From Solenopsis invicta (taxonomy: Eukaryota > Arthropoda > Insecta > Hymenoptera > Formicidae): DNA of 64,000 nucleotides. Both the position numbers and the translations under genes were made by a program. Within the stretch, counting starts at the first letter, position 1; every line of letters begins with the position of its first letter. Positions 26,726 through 39,450 of this stretch are shown here, piece by piece. The stretch is taken from contig NC_052667.1 of the NCBI RefSeq assembly GCF_016802725.1, positions 1,516,501 to 1,580,500 on the forward strand, given 5' to 3'. The notes under the pieces were generated by a model. The model made no database searches, was not told where the DNA came from, and worked only from the letters and a program-made list of their open reading frames with translations.

Positions 26726-27722
26726 CAATTCAGAGAAGTAACACGTTACCCTACTCGTAACGCTGTTACTTTTTTTTATTGATGACCGCTAGTTTTTCTG
26801 TCAGCAACGGTAACAGTAATGTCATTTTTACAGTAACGTTAACGAATTATTTTTATCGTTACTTTAATTCCCTATTGTGTCTATTCAAAGGGTTTGTACA
26901 TCTCTTCGGTGCGCAAATACAAACGGTGTGCTAGATCAATGGTTACATCGATAAATGCATTTACAAATTTCATTTATTTTTATATTGTATATTGTAAATA
27001 TTGAAAAATATTTTATATCTTTTATATTTGAAATTGTATTCCAATAATTATTGTCACTGTTGTCAAAACTAAAAGTCTACTATATACATACATGTAACAT
27101 ACATGTAACTACGGATTTTCAATATTGGCATTAAAATGCATTCTTATGCGTTCTAATAACGATTTAAAAACGTTTAATAAAAATTATCAATAAAATTTTT
27201 GAGTTTATGAATTGCAATCTAAATTATTATGAAGAGTAAAAAATAAGTACACTAAGAAATAGAGATATTAATATGAAAAATTACACAAAAAAAATTAATA
27301 TCAAATCAACAATCTTTGTTTCATATTATATATAAGCAAGAATATAAAATCTTCTTGGAAGAATTTATAGTCTTAAACAGACGTAATTTGCTTACATAAA
27401 GAAAATTTTTCTCTTCATGTAAGCAAATTATGTCTGTTTAAGGCTATAAATTCTTCCAAGAAGATTTTACATTCTTGCTTACATATGAAACAAAGATTGT
27501 TGATTTGACTAAATTTTTTTCTGTGTAGAAGAATTGCTAGATAAATTTAATATTGAAAGGAAAGCTTGCTACACAGTGTGAAATTTTTAATTTGAATATT
27601 GATTTTTAAAAAATCTTTAAAGTGTAATATTTTATTTTAGCATTCTAAAAAGATAATAAATCATTACTAACATAAGTAATGGTAACGCATGATTATTTTT
27701 TACAGTAACGTTCCCAATTCTG
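26726..27722. mobile_element. Degenerate non-autonomous hAT-like element (about 1 kb)
   Basis: The left end reads CAATTCAGAGAAGTAACACG, continuing TTACC, then several GTAACG/CGTTAC motifs as far as about 26870. The right end, read on the - strand, begins CAGAATTGGGAACGTTACTG and is followed by more GTTAC motifs. Ends of the type CAG-x-x-TTGGGAA-GTAACG with clustered GTAACG/CGTTAC motifs are characteristic of many animal hAT elements. The interior has no transposase frame. The flanking octamers (26718-26725 and 27723-27730) do not match well, so no target-site duplication can be claimed. A second, palindromic element is inserted inside. The family is inferred from termini only. Confidence 0.6.
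27282..27527. mobile_element. Foldback MITE, TA-flanked (Tc1/mariner-like ends), nested in the hAT-like element
   Basis: Two arms of about 115 bp are near-exact reverse complements around a centre at about 27405. The left arm contains ATCAACAATCTTTGTTTCAT and ATCTTCTTGGAAGAATTTAT, and the right arm holds their complements. The outer ends are TA-CACAAAAAAAATT and AATTTTTTTCTGTG-TA, i.e. TIR-like termini flanked by TA on both sides. That fits a miniature element of the Tc1/mariner type. The left arm carries a small AT insertion and there are few substitutions, so the element is probably younger than its host repeat. It has no coding capacity. A transcript through it would form a long hairpin. 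Confidence 0.8.
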
Positions 27723-29752
27723 GTACGGTTTAAGAAACTAAGTTGTACTTAAAAAACTATCGATTCTTTAATCCTTATAATAATTGCAAATAGGTACAAT
27801 GAATGTAAAATATTCTACAATAAATTTTCTTTTATGAAAATGTAAAAATTTATAAAATTTCATGATTACATTATTGTCAACTACATAAATTGATCAAAAA
27901 TATTGCACCTAATTTTTTTAAATATTTAGCATGCACAAAACAAGATATAATCTGTTAAATTTTTATCTACAGTACTCATTTTTCATTTATTTGACATTTT
28001 TGTAACTAAATATTGCTTATATTGCGTAAAAATATAAAATAAAAATGAGATATATAATTTAAATGATGAGTACGCATTTAGTTACTTTCCCCTACGTCGA
28101 CTAGCACGGGATGCGCTCGGGATTTCAGGACCATGAGAACGGGTCGAACGAAAGATATTCGCGTTCCGTGTGCACGTCTTCCGGGATAATCCGTGCGGAT
28201 AAACGATACTACCGACGTTTGTCGCGTTTTGCGTCCCAGCTCGCACTTCCGGCTGATGTCACGCAGACCAAGCGACCGGCCAACAGGCCCTGATGTAACC
28301 GCCTGCGGTACGCCGACATGCATATTTATAAAGGCCGGCTCCTGCGTACGGAGCGGCTCTAGCCGGGAAATCGGGGCCCCTCGTCGGCGGGAAAAGAGAG
28401 GAGAGAAAAAAAAGAGAAAGAAAAAAACAATAAAAATCGCGAGCTCGGACCGGCGCGAGAGTTGCCTCGTCACCGGCGGACCGACGTCGTGTATTTTCAC
28501 GCCCGGTTAACGAGCGTGCTGAAACACTCGGTTGAGAAGAGCGTAACGACGCGACGTTGTCAACGTTAAGCCCGCTGTTCGGATCGGCACATAGACACGC
28601 GCTTTACAGCGCGGATATGCTATACAGAGGCGTAAAAAGTGAAACATCGGTGGTGGATCTTCGACGGGGACGAACAGCGTTCCCGCAACACATGTCTTGC
28701 TACTCCAGTTACAAAAAAAATTGGTTACAGAACAAATGGTTTCTGCTTTTAAAAAAATAGAGAAAAACGCGCACGAAATCACGTTATTTCGGATTATAGT
28801 GAATGACTTGTAAAACTGATCGATTTATCGCACGCAGCTGATGAGTATCTCTCTAGGGGAAAGAAAAACCGTGTTGCATTTACGGGAGCGTAATCCACCT
28901 CAGCGTATTCCTTATAATCATTTCCCGGACTGTGAACCAGCAGTATCCTCGTCGCCTGCGAAGGGGTGCTGCCCGTGAATGCCAAAGGGTTGCACACGCA
29001 AAACTGCGCCGAGTAGCACGATGGCATCCACGTCGCAATCTAGTTTTCTTGCGTCCTCGACCCCCGTCCGTTGGCCCCGTCGGGAGTCACGAAACAATAA
29101 AAGTTCCGCGACCGCGCGCCGAGCGTTGTTAAATAAATTATCCGGCTTCTAATTACGTGAAAAACAGTGGAAACTGCAGAGTCGGTCCCAGCGGTGAGCT
29201 TGTAAGCGACGAGTACGCCGCCGAGAGGAGGACGAGACGACGCAAGAGAGGCAGGAGAGGATGAGATGATGGTACCTGCGGGTGAACCGGGGGGTTATGG
29301 GGGTTATCGCGCGAGGGAGCGAAGCGGGGCATGAACGGAGATGAGCAGCGAGAGGACGCGGGCGCGTCGCGATGTTTCACATTCTACCTACAATCTCCTC
29401 CGAGCGCCCGCTCGTATTCCACGTTTCTTCCTCAACTTCTTCCACTCGCTGCCATTTGAATAAGACAAATGTCTTTTAGCGGGCGGCGTCCCGTGTCTCC
29501 CTCTCTTCTCCTCTCCTCTCTTTACCGCGTTGCCCTCTGCAACGGCGTTGCAGCGGCGTTCTTAAAGATCCGTTTTTGCGTCTTAATAAATTGCTTTCCC
29601 GCGGGACGTGAGACGTTACGCGGACAACGGACGCCCCGCGTGTTTATATTTGACGAACCGGAATCTCGCTGCTGCGCCCGCGGACGCGGGCCAACGGTGG
29701 GTGGTTGCTGATATCAACGTAAGCAAGAAGCACGCGCGTCCCGCGAGGAATG

Positions 29753-29753
<1 letters not shown>

Positions 29754-29805
<52 letters not shown>
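29754..29805. repeat. (GA)n microsatellite
   Basis: About 25 GA units with one AA interruption, giving an Arg/Glu repeat in a chance + strand frame. Confidence 0.95.
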
Positions 29806-31834
29806 GTCTACGTAGGCGTCTGTTGTTCCTGACAGCTCGTGGTTTTGTTGAGGTTTCGACGTGTACTTGGCGTACTTTTTTTAGCCGCTATACACCCTGT
29901 CTCGACTAGTACTCGCATTATTTCGCTATCTATAGATATCGGAAGAGAATGTAAAGAATGTCTGAAATATTGTATATAGCATCCGGGCGATTCCAGCAAT
30001 TTTGCAATATAAAATTGTTTCGTAATAGAAATTTTGTATACATCTACACGTACTGTGCCGTAAATCACTGCTTAATACTTATCTCAGTGCTAATTATTAT
30101 TTCAACTTTTATCACGCATCAATGTTATTAAATTCTAATAAATTTCCCTACTCGATTTGCGATTCGACGGGTCAGTTGACCGACTCTGACCGTCTGTCGT
30201 TCGAGCGTTATCGCAGCCTCGACACTTTGGTATCAGAATTTTCGTCGTCAAGTCAAGGCTCTGTCGTTGAAGATTTATGCGACAGGTCTGGAGCACCCTG
30301 CGGGATGCTATTCTAACAAGAGGAGTTTGTGTATCTGCTGGCTAGCTCATTCCTAAAGATAATCGTAGGTAAGGCCTGAGGGGACAGGAAGGTCGCCTGC
30401 GATGTCAGCCGTGGTGGCAGCGGCAGTGGAGCCGTATACTAGGTAGCTCATAATGAAAGCAATGTGTCTTCATTTAGTCGGTTGTTTCGCAGCGACGCTA
30501 CCCGGTATAGGAACAGTATAATAGAAGGTAACGGCGCCTGGATCTGTACCACGGGTTGCGAGCGTAAGGTGGTAGGTACACCCTCTCTCGCCGCCTTCGC
30601 GCGACACCCAGAGGGTGGGGAGGGAGTACATTATACCGTGGGTTGGTTGCATATAGCCGAGGGACAATGCTCTTGTCTCTACGCCTTGTTTGTTACAACT
30701 AGCTTCTCCACCCCTGTCTCGCGCCACCCTGTTCGCCATCCATTGCCTGCACCTGCATCGTCACCACACAACCGGCATAACCCCCGCGATGTTGGTCCTC
30801 TTTAAATCGTAATTGTAGATGAAATACGCCACGCGTACAAATTGCCTAAAGATCGAAAATCGATATTAATCTACTACTGCAACCCGTATAATTAATACTA
30901 TAATTCTTTTTTTTTAACGATTCCATTAAAAACGCTCGAGAATTTTCAATTTCAATTCAAATTTCAATCATTTCGCTATCTCCTACTTCAGCTAAGGACA
31001 AAGTTCACATTTATTCTCGTAAAGAAAGGCGATAAAGATTTAATCATGTGAATGATGTTGCTCCCTACTCAGATATGAGTTGATGTGAGCATAAGGGAAT
31101 ACTTGAATTACCCTCGAGCTCAACTGACTCCTAAGTGTTTCGAGAATGGTTTCCCAAGGTAACGCTCTATTGTAAACTTTTCGAGAAAAAACGACGTCCC
31201 GCGTGAGAAGAAATTCCTTACAGTTACAATGTAACGAAACAAATGGAAGAGGGGTTTAATATCCTGCTGTTCCCGTTATCGCGCATCGTCGGATATCGTG
31301 TATCGTTGAGAGAAATGTGGTCTCAATCACGTGTCATTTGTTCACGAACAAAAGGAAACTCGACACGGAACCGATTTAGTACTTGAATTCGTACTCAATC
31401 AATCAAATTCGCGCGAATTCGAGATCAGTCAAAGGAATGCATCGTTAAGAGTTAGAGCACAACCTCTATCGAGACGTGTCTCATCTGCGTCATACAATTG
31501 CAATTTGTGACCAAAGACTCTAAACGTCTCCAAATGAAGCAACTAATTTCTCTGGCGCGCCTGTAATCATCCATTCACTTTCAGATCGTTTATCGATACC
31601 AGCAGCTCCTTTCCATCATTCGTCCGATCGTATGCACCTGTGGACTTAAAGTGTCCCCATCCCTCTTTGCCACCCTCCCTCCTTTCCACGTAGTTATAAA
31701 CCCGCGGTCCTTGAGTCGACTTGGAACCGCGGAAGTTCCAGCGTCACGGTCTCGTAATTCGTGAGTTAATTACCAGCCATCGTATTAGGCGTGCAAATGG
31801 GTAGAGGCGGTCGAGTGGATGGCGAAAGGCAGAG

Positions 31835-31838
<4 letters not shown>

Positions 31839-31870
<32 letters not shown>
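31839..31870. repeat. (AG)n microsatellite
   Basis: A perfect AG run of about 16 units in the middle of the giant intron. Confidence 0.95.
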
Positions 31871-31874
<4 letters not shown>

Positions 31875-32193
31875 CAAGTTGCCGGGTTATCCCCTTCCAT
31901 TCGCATTCAAAATTAAAGGCTCGGTATACCGACCGCGATCAAAAGGGCTACCTCATGCTCTACCCCCTTGTTCCTTCTCGCATCCCCTCGCTTCCTTGGT
32001 TTCCAAGTAATCGCAAACTTAGAGAAGACGCTAGCCTAGAGTCATAACTATAGCCCAACAACGACTGTTGGTCATAGCAACGAATAATCGCACCTTTACG
32101 CCTCATTCCCAGCAGCTGTTGCTTCGGGATAATTCGGGCTAATTTCCGCGACGACTAACCAAACGCGCGCATTTTCCGGCAACAGGTAAACGC

Positions 32194-32213
32194 CGCGAGG
32201 TAAACGCCTCGCG
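32194..32213. repeat. Small GC-rich hairpin with overlapping direct repeat
   Basis: CGCGAGG and CCTCGCG are exact complements around TAAACG. The segment AGGTAAACGCC is also repeated directly (starting at about 32184 and 32198). Confidence 0.75.
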
Positions 32214-35200
32214 AACGCAACAACGTCCATGATATAACCAGGCTTGAGCTGCACAAGCGCGGATCCGTTATTAGTATGAATTAAAGTCGCGCAAACCGAT
32301 TATTTTGAATACGCCGGTCATATTCCGGTGAAACGGATTGATCCGAAACTGAAGCGAGTATTTTCCAGCGGAAATATATTGCATGATTGAAACTACCCCG
32401 ATTTTCCGAGCCCCCAGCGGATCAAATGCCATTTCATGTTTATATCAATCAAATCGAGAATTACAATCAATCGCGAAAGAGATATTCAGTGTTTTCACAA
32501 GTGCCTGTTACTTGTGCTAACAACATGCGCTATATAATGAATTAATTATGTGTCAGTAATTAATGAAAATAATTATTATGATGGAGCTTTAATAGCATCG
32601 AGTGGAGGAAAATAATGCCTAAAGAATAACAAAGAGATATTTTACCAACTAATGATCTAATGTTTAAACACATAGAGGATAATATTTATCAATAAGGCAA
32701 GCAGAAATCTCTGCTTAATCTGTCCGATAACATCGACACAAGTAATCAGAGATTGTCATCGCATTGTTCATATTGTTTCCCAATCCGCGAAATATCAACT
32801 TCATTGTCAGTTAACATGATTAATTCAGCGCAACCCAATTTCCAAATTATTAATATTTAATTAACACGTAAGAAAGAGAAGAAAATAGAAAGAAGAAATG
32901 TAATATAAACACAAACAAAATCAAAAAGTGAGGTAGAAATTAAATTGAGTTAATAATCTTCCTAAAATACATTTAAATTAATTGGAAATTCAATATCGCG
33001 TGCTCTGAGAAACACAAACAACTAAACTAATGAAGTTTGAATTCCAATCCTATAATTTTCAAGAAATTCGGAAAAATAGTATTTTCACAAATTTTTATCA
33101 ATTTTAAAAGAATTATATATTGTGTAAATTAGAGAAAGAGAAAAAGAGAGAGAAACCTCTTTAAATTAGGACATTATCTTACCTGCTTAAGCTTTCTAAA
33201 TTATTAATTTTAGAATCATACAGTCTTGATTAATGGGTATATGCCTTACATTACTTACATAAAAAAATGATGAGACGAAAATAGAGAGATAGCGAGGTAA
33301 TTCGAATCTACAAACCGGGTCGGCAGACAGCAATGAAGGGTTAATCACGGTTTCACCGCTCGTTGTTGAGGATTACGAGTGTTCTCCACGACAAGGTTGG
33401 GTTCGGGGGACGTATCAACTCCGTGGGTTGATGACAGGACCGAAGTCGACGTGTTAATGTGGCCAGAGAATGGTGGCTTAACGATCGTTCTTGAGGACGT
33501 GGGATGAGACACGACGACAGGAAACCCTGTTCTCGTCCCTCGGCACATGCATAACGAACATGTGGTGTACGCGAACGTGCATCCGCGACGAGTTTCCCAA
33601 AAGTTCCGAAGAAACACGCATACGTACGCAATAATTCGAAAGTTTCCGGTCGTTTACGACGCGCGCGAAGAGAAACAGCCTGCCCTTGCGGGTATTTCGA
33701 CGACGCGAACAGTCTCAACCAGAAAAACGTGACTGACGGCCCAAACTACTCGCAAAAGTTTGACTCTGCACACCTACATACTCTTCTCTACTATATCATC
33801 TTTCACATTTGTAAGAGAAAACTAACCTATGAAAGATTTTAAAAGAAAGTAAGAATATTTGTCTGTAGCGTAGCAAATATAATGATATTTATTTGTCAAA
33901 GAAGAAAAACTTGCATGAGTAGGTTGATACAAGTAACTTTATGTCAATAATCACATTGTCAATTCTGATTCTAGAAAGGAAAAAATCAAATTTTTATCAA
34001 TTACCAATGAAATGTATTTTCCTTCGAAATATAGAATATATTTTTGCATTATGTACGACTATTTGTTATGACGGAGTAAAATTAAAAAGAGAATTCCTGA
34101 CACATTTTTTTGATAAATATATTGTATTAAACGAGAGCTGTGTAGCATGCGAGAAAAATATTTATCATGACATATGATACAAAAAGAAGAAATATTCCAT
34201 CATCAGATAACTCAGCGTGACACGGTAGTGACTTGTCCAAAGTTAAATAATGGAGGATAAAGAGCAAACGGTCGATGTAAAGTATCCGAGTCGACTGCGT
34301 GCGGTGCATTAATTACATGTAAATAAATATACGCGACATGTAAAACAAATCGTTTGTCATACGCGTAACTCGGACGAAACAAGGACTCTCTTTTACGTCA
34401 CGGTAACGTAATAACGTCGGCCACTCGTAGAGAACATAGATGTAATAATACCTGTCCGAAAGCACAATACGAACCACGCAAATGCGCTATTATTATTATG
34501 CAGCTTGGTATGGTAACGGCACTAACTACAAACACCAATTTTACCGTAAAGTCCGTCTCTCGTGCGATATAGAGAGCATGCCCTAAAAACACACGGACGA
34601 GCAAATTCATCTCGGTAATTTGTGTATATTACTCAATTCGAGATTTTAAGATACACATATGCGATGTTAATAAAATACATTCTTGATTCATTAAACGTAA
34701 ACGTAAATATTTTCTGTCCTGTATAATTTAAAAATATATTGGAGGCTTTTAATATCTTTATAATCATCGAGCAAAAATTGATTTCAAGTTTTTTTTTCGC
34801 GAAAGCATCGTTGCTTTATTTCGTACGACCCGAGTGATTATTTTTCTAGCTTTTTTTTTTATCGGGCAATAATCATTTTTGTTTTCTTAACGCGATCAGA
34901 AACGAAAGAAATCGAGAAAGCAGGGCGTGGATGCGTCGTCGTAAAATGAAGAGTCATTTGCAAGATGGAAAGTGGCGATGCAGAAATAGGTATGAATAAT
35001 GGACGTCGCGCTGTATGGGTTGTTCGACTGTCGGCAGGAACGAAACATGAGAGAGCGCGATGGGACTTGGCGGAAAGACGAAGAAGAGGCGGCGCGGGAG
35101 GACATAATAGATAGATAATGCGGAAGCATAGGAAATGGGATTGCAAATGACAGGCCGTAGTTGCTCATGATCGAAAACATGGTTGAGCGTTATCAGCGAG

Positions 35201-36300
35201 TACTTATGGCCGTCGCGATCGTTCCCGCATTATCGAACGGATGCTCTTATTATCTTATGAACCGTAATACACGGAGTCTCTCGCGATTGCACGTATGCAT
35301 TATGCGACGGGAAAAGTGTCTCCTGTCACTTCAGTTTGTCAAAACCGTCGTAATAAGGTCGCGATCGCTCGAGCTGCACATCGGCGGTTATGTACGGTCA
35401 ATTATCTGCCAAGGCCCTATATTTAATAATTTTCAACTTCTTTTTCAATTACGGCTCGCAAGCAATTTTAAATTTGATGGTTTGATGTTTCAACAGTGTC
35501 CAACGGTTTTTATCTTCGCGCATATTTTTGACGGAAATTACGTGATATCTAAAAAAGTGGAAAAGCAGGAGTTAACTGCCTCGTAAATCTGCATGCGAAT
35601 GATGTAAACGATCTTGGAGTCTTAACTATTTTATTCATTTGCGGTTATTATATATCTGCTTATCTATTATCAGATATGTTTTTACCACTTTTAAAGTTTA
35701 TAAAAAAGTTTTTAAAATTTATCAGGTAAACGGTGTAATGGGGTAAATTTTCAAAGAACAAATTTTTCATTAAAAAGACTAATTTCTACAATTTTGTTGT
35801 CACTCTTATTATTATATTATTAATTATTAGTAGACGGCATATTATTATTGTTATTACTAGAACGGCATTAATAATGTCGTTAGACAGAGCAAATCTCTAT
35901 CTTCTTTTCTCGTAACTTTTACTTCTCGGTTATCTTTATTGGAATTGTCATCACAATTTATTAAGAATTTTAGAAAAGCTAATGTTCGAGGTGAATTCTT
36001 CTGTCTATTTATCTAAGTATTTATCTTTCTGGTATTCCTGGGAGCTCTTGATGATATCAGTCATTCACCGCAATGTCGTATTCCGCGAACGACGGCGCCC
36101 ACGGGCGCACATTTATGCGCACTAACGACGCGAACGACGATCCCCCTAACAGCCGGAGACCTAGTTTACAAACTATTACACCGGTGGCATTAATATTCAG
36201 TTGGCTCTTATTCGACGGGACGACAAGAAAATGCATAATTCGGCGCTAGTGTTCGACGACTGCTATCGTGGTAGACGTCTTACGGCTAGAAAGTCGACTC

Positions 36301-36322
36301 CTCTCTCTCTCTCTCTCTCTCT
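36301..36322. repeat. (CT)11 microsatellite
   Basis: A perfect CT run beside a pyrimidine-rich stretch. Confidence 0.9.
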
Positions 36323-37051
36323 TCCTCCCTCGCTTTTTATCTCGTCCTACCACCACACCACCCTTTAGCCACCACCTTCGGCACACCACGTTGTTCTCCA
36401 TTTGGCACGCCCCGCTCTTTCGCTTCACTTTCAAACTTACTCTTGGCCGCCTCCACCGCCGCCGAAGAGAACGCGATACGTACAGCAACTCCCGAATTAA
36501 TTACGAACAGAGACGAGGCGTTCGTTCGAAAGGCGTGGAGATGGAAACGCCGTTCTTACCGCACCATCCTGGCCGCGCAAGTACACTGCTGCGAACATAC
36601 ATTACTTGCCGTTATGGGCGCGCCCAAAATGGTCTAGCGACGTAGACCGTGGAGTAGCGACGACGCCGGCGGATCGAGTCGTTATCAACTTGCGCCAAGT
36701 GGCAGCAGTCCGAATGCAAATACGTCTTAAATTTCGCTCGTTAACGACAGACGCGCTCGGTTCTTCGGTTGGGGTTCTTATCGACGACGTCCTTTGGCCC
36801 TGCCACCGTTACTCAACTCCCACGCTCTCGTCGGACGTTACGCGTTTGCCATCCTCCACGATGTGAGAACACATCCGCGGGCGATGCAAAAGTGCGCTTG
36901 GTGTGAGACGAACGGATGCAAAGCGAGTCGTACCTATATGTAGGCTTCGTGGGTATTTAATGAATATGCAAATCGCTCCCTCGACTCACTCGCTCGACTC
37001 GCAGTTGGCCCGAAGGAGAGAAGATAGAAGTGACGCGTTCCTGTTACTGGC

Positions 37052-37070
37052 GCTGCTGCTGCTGCTGCTG
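37052..37070. repeat. (GCT)6 trinucleotide repeat
   Basis: Six GCT/CTG units inside a CpG-rich block. They are read as poly-Leu in one chance frame. Confidence 0.9.
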
Positions 37071-38327
37071 GATGTTACTACTGCCGTCGGTGACACGGCA
37101 ATGGTAATGGTTGGCGGCTGTTGGTGCTGCTAACGGCGACGCCTGCAAAATTCCTGACGCCACTACACAGTACTCCGACAACACACGAATGCTCGAAATT
37201 GTCCTGAAGAGACCGTCGTGTTACATAGTTTATACGGAAACGCGCGCTGTCTCTGAATCTCACTTCGTTTCAACGATAGGTGTTACGTGAGAGTAACTGG
37301 GAAATTATGTTGAAAGAAATCTGTGGACCTTTCAGCTGTTCGTTAAAATCTTGCTAAAGAGCGTGCCGAGGGAGCGACGAACTTTAATCTTTTCTCCTCA
37401 AAAACATGCCGAATCCGAAGTATTTCTTGGAATGCGACTTAGACGCTCACATAGCGAATGCGATTGGTCAGAGACACTCAATGGATAGGAGTCGATAGGA
37501 GTTTCTTGATCGAAGGCAGTCGTGGCATCCAATACTGGTTTAATTGAAATTTCTCGACGTTCGCCAAGCAGTACCGTTTCCGCAGCTAAGCACGGTCAAA
37601 CGTCTGTCCCTCGTTTCTGCGCGAAAATCACGAGAAAAATCGACGCGTTTAATCTCCCCGAGCATCGAAACAATTAAAATTCACTGCAGCGTCGTTAATA
37701 CCGGATCACGTGCGCGGCATACTTAAACGTCAATATGCCTAAAAGCACTCGTTATGTTTCTACCCGTTTCAGATTAGTGTCACAAAGGTAATGTCTCGCG
37801 TTTATGGTTATAGCACGCTCGCATGTCTGATAGATTTTAGTGTGCTTCTAATTGATGCCTATGTACCTTTCAAAACTTTTTACGATAAAGCTTTTCTTTA
37901 TTATACCTATATATGCCCGTCTCCCTTTTTCTCTCTTTGTCCGTAACGTAAAAAATGACATAACTCTTAATTTATTCATTTGCGTAAACTTGATTGACGC
38001 ATTCAATCAAACATATATGCATTTTCTTGAATTTAATCAAATTTTGTAATATTATTTTACAGTTTAGTGAAAAATAACATAATTCTGATATCTACTGATT
38101 TCTTTAAGCTTAATTGATTTTTATTTAACGTTGCATTAATCAAATATATTTTTTCTTGAAAATTTATTCATTTACGTATTGTGTTACGATTCAGTGGCAT
38201 ATATAATTCACAATTTATTAATTTGTTTAAATTTCATTTACTTGGCATCGCATCGAATTAAATATATATATACAGAATAAACAAAAAAATATTTAATCAC
38301 TAAAATATTAGATGTGCATATTTTGTT

Positions 38328-38752
38328 ATACATAATTTTTCTTATTATTAATATAATAATACTAAGGTAGTTATCGAAAAATTAATAAATAGTTTACGAG
38401 ATATTTTATATTTTATGTAAAAATATGCAAGAATAAAGTATATATATGTTATATGTATATACTATATGTATGTATCTCGTAAACTATATATTGATTTTTA
38501 AATAACTCTACCTTAATTCTTTTATAAATAAAATAATTAAAGAAATTATGTGATTATGTAAAAAAAATCATATCATTGCATTAAAAAAAATGCCGATAAC
38601 TTTCATAACTAAAAAAAACTATTGATTTTTTTCAAAAATTAATTTTATCGTTATTTGTCTCTCCAAACCATATAACTTTCGTATGAAATATTTTTTTTCT
38701 CAAATGTTTTTTTCGAAATATTTTACCGGTCTGATACTTTTCGCTCACCCTG
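38328..38752. mobile_element. Inverted-repeat element with a CAGGGTGAGCG-type end
   Basis: TAAGGTAG...TAGTTTACGAGATA at 38363-38404 is matched in inverted orientation by TATCTCGTAAACTATATATT...CTACCTTA ending at 38515. Weaker complementarity continues outwards to about 38330 and 38548. Further right, the - strand reads CAGGGTGAGCGAAAAGTATC from about 38752 inwards. CAGGGTG-type starts are frequent at ends of dispersed insect repeats. The whole is AT-rich and non-coding. The outer boundaries and whether this is one element or two are uncertain. Confidence 0.5.
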
Positions 38753-39400
38753 CATATTTTTTTGACAATGTAATTCTTTAAGTATAGAAAAAAATTTGAT
38801 CGGAATCGTATCGAATGTTATCTCGCTCTCACAGTGAATCGCTTCTGCAAAACTGGTTTTCGACGCGAAACTCGATTACTCGCAATGCTTTCTACATGCG
38901 TAGGGCAGCGGGCGGTGGGACACGTACCTAATCGAGCAATTTCATAAAAATATGAAAGTCCGAAGAAGACGTGCGAGAAATATGTACGGAATTCAGAGCG
39001 CAACGAGTTCATTTCGGCAGAAATGGCCTCGATTTATATCGAAGCTGTTTCCAGATGAACGGAAGCGATACGCTTAACGCGCCTCGGCAGTCGATGAATT
39101 CCAAGGCCCACCCTCGACCTCCCTCGACCATACCCACCCAGCCACCCCCTCACGATCGGAAGTAGTTCGGTCGAGAGAGTGCCAGAATACCGATCGCGCG
39201 CGCCGGCAGAACGCGCGCGCCCTCGAGTAATGTACTCTCTCTCTCCGTCGACGTTAGCTCCCGAAGTTATCCTAGCTATTCAAATGGATACGAGGGCGCG
39301 GAAATTGCCATAGACCGACGAGCGCGGGGCAAGCGCGCCGCCGATATCACCGAAATCGATAAGAGACGCAAGTTGTGTGCGGCGGCATGCGTGCATGCGG

Positions 39401-39450
39401 CGCGATGTAGCGCGATGCAGCGCGATGCAGCGCGATGCAGCGCGTTGCGA
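39401..39450. repeat. 10-bp GC-rich tandem repeat (CGCGATGCAG)
   Basis: CGCGATGTAG is followed by three exact CGCGATGCAG copies and a decayed fifth (CGCGTTGCGA). The unit holds the partly palindromic CGCG and TGCA steps. Confidence 0.9.

Larger units (their letters stand above)
27723..38327 (+). other. Giant intron of the Sidestep-family gene, middle part
   Basis: No exon or nested gene is supported. CpG-rich blocks (28080-28560, 28930-29760, 36060-37160) alternate with AT-rich DNA (32480-33300, 34600-34860, 35580-35960, 37850-38330). Open frames on both strands in the GC-rich blocks overlap and look like chance. GA/CT microsatellites lie at 29754, 31839 and 36301 and a CTG run at 37052. Confidence 0.75.
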
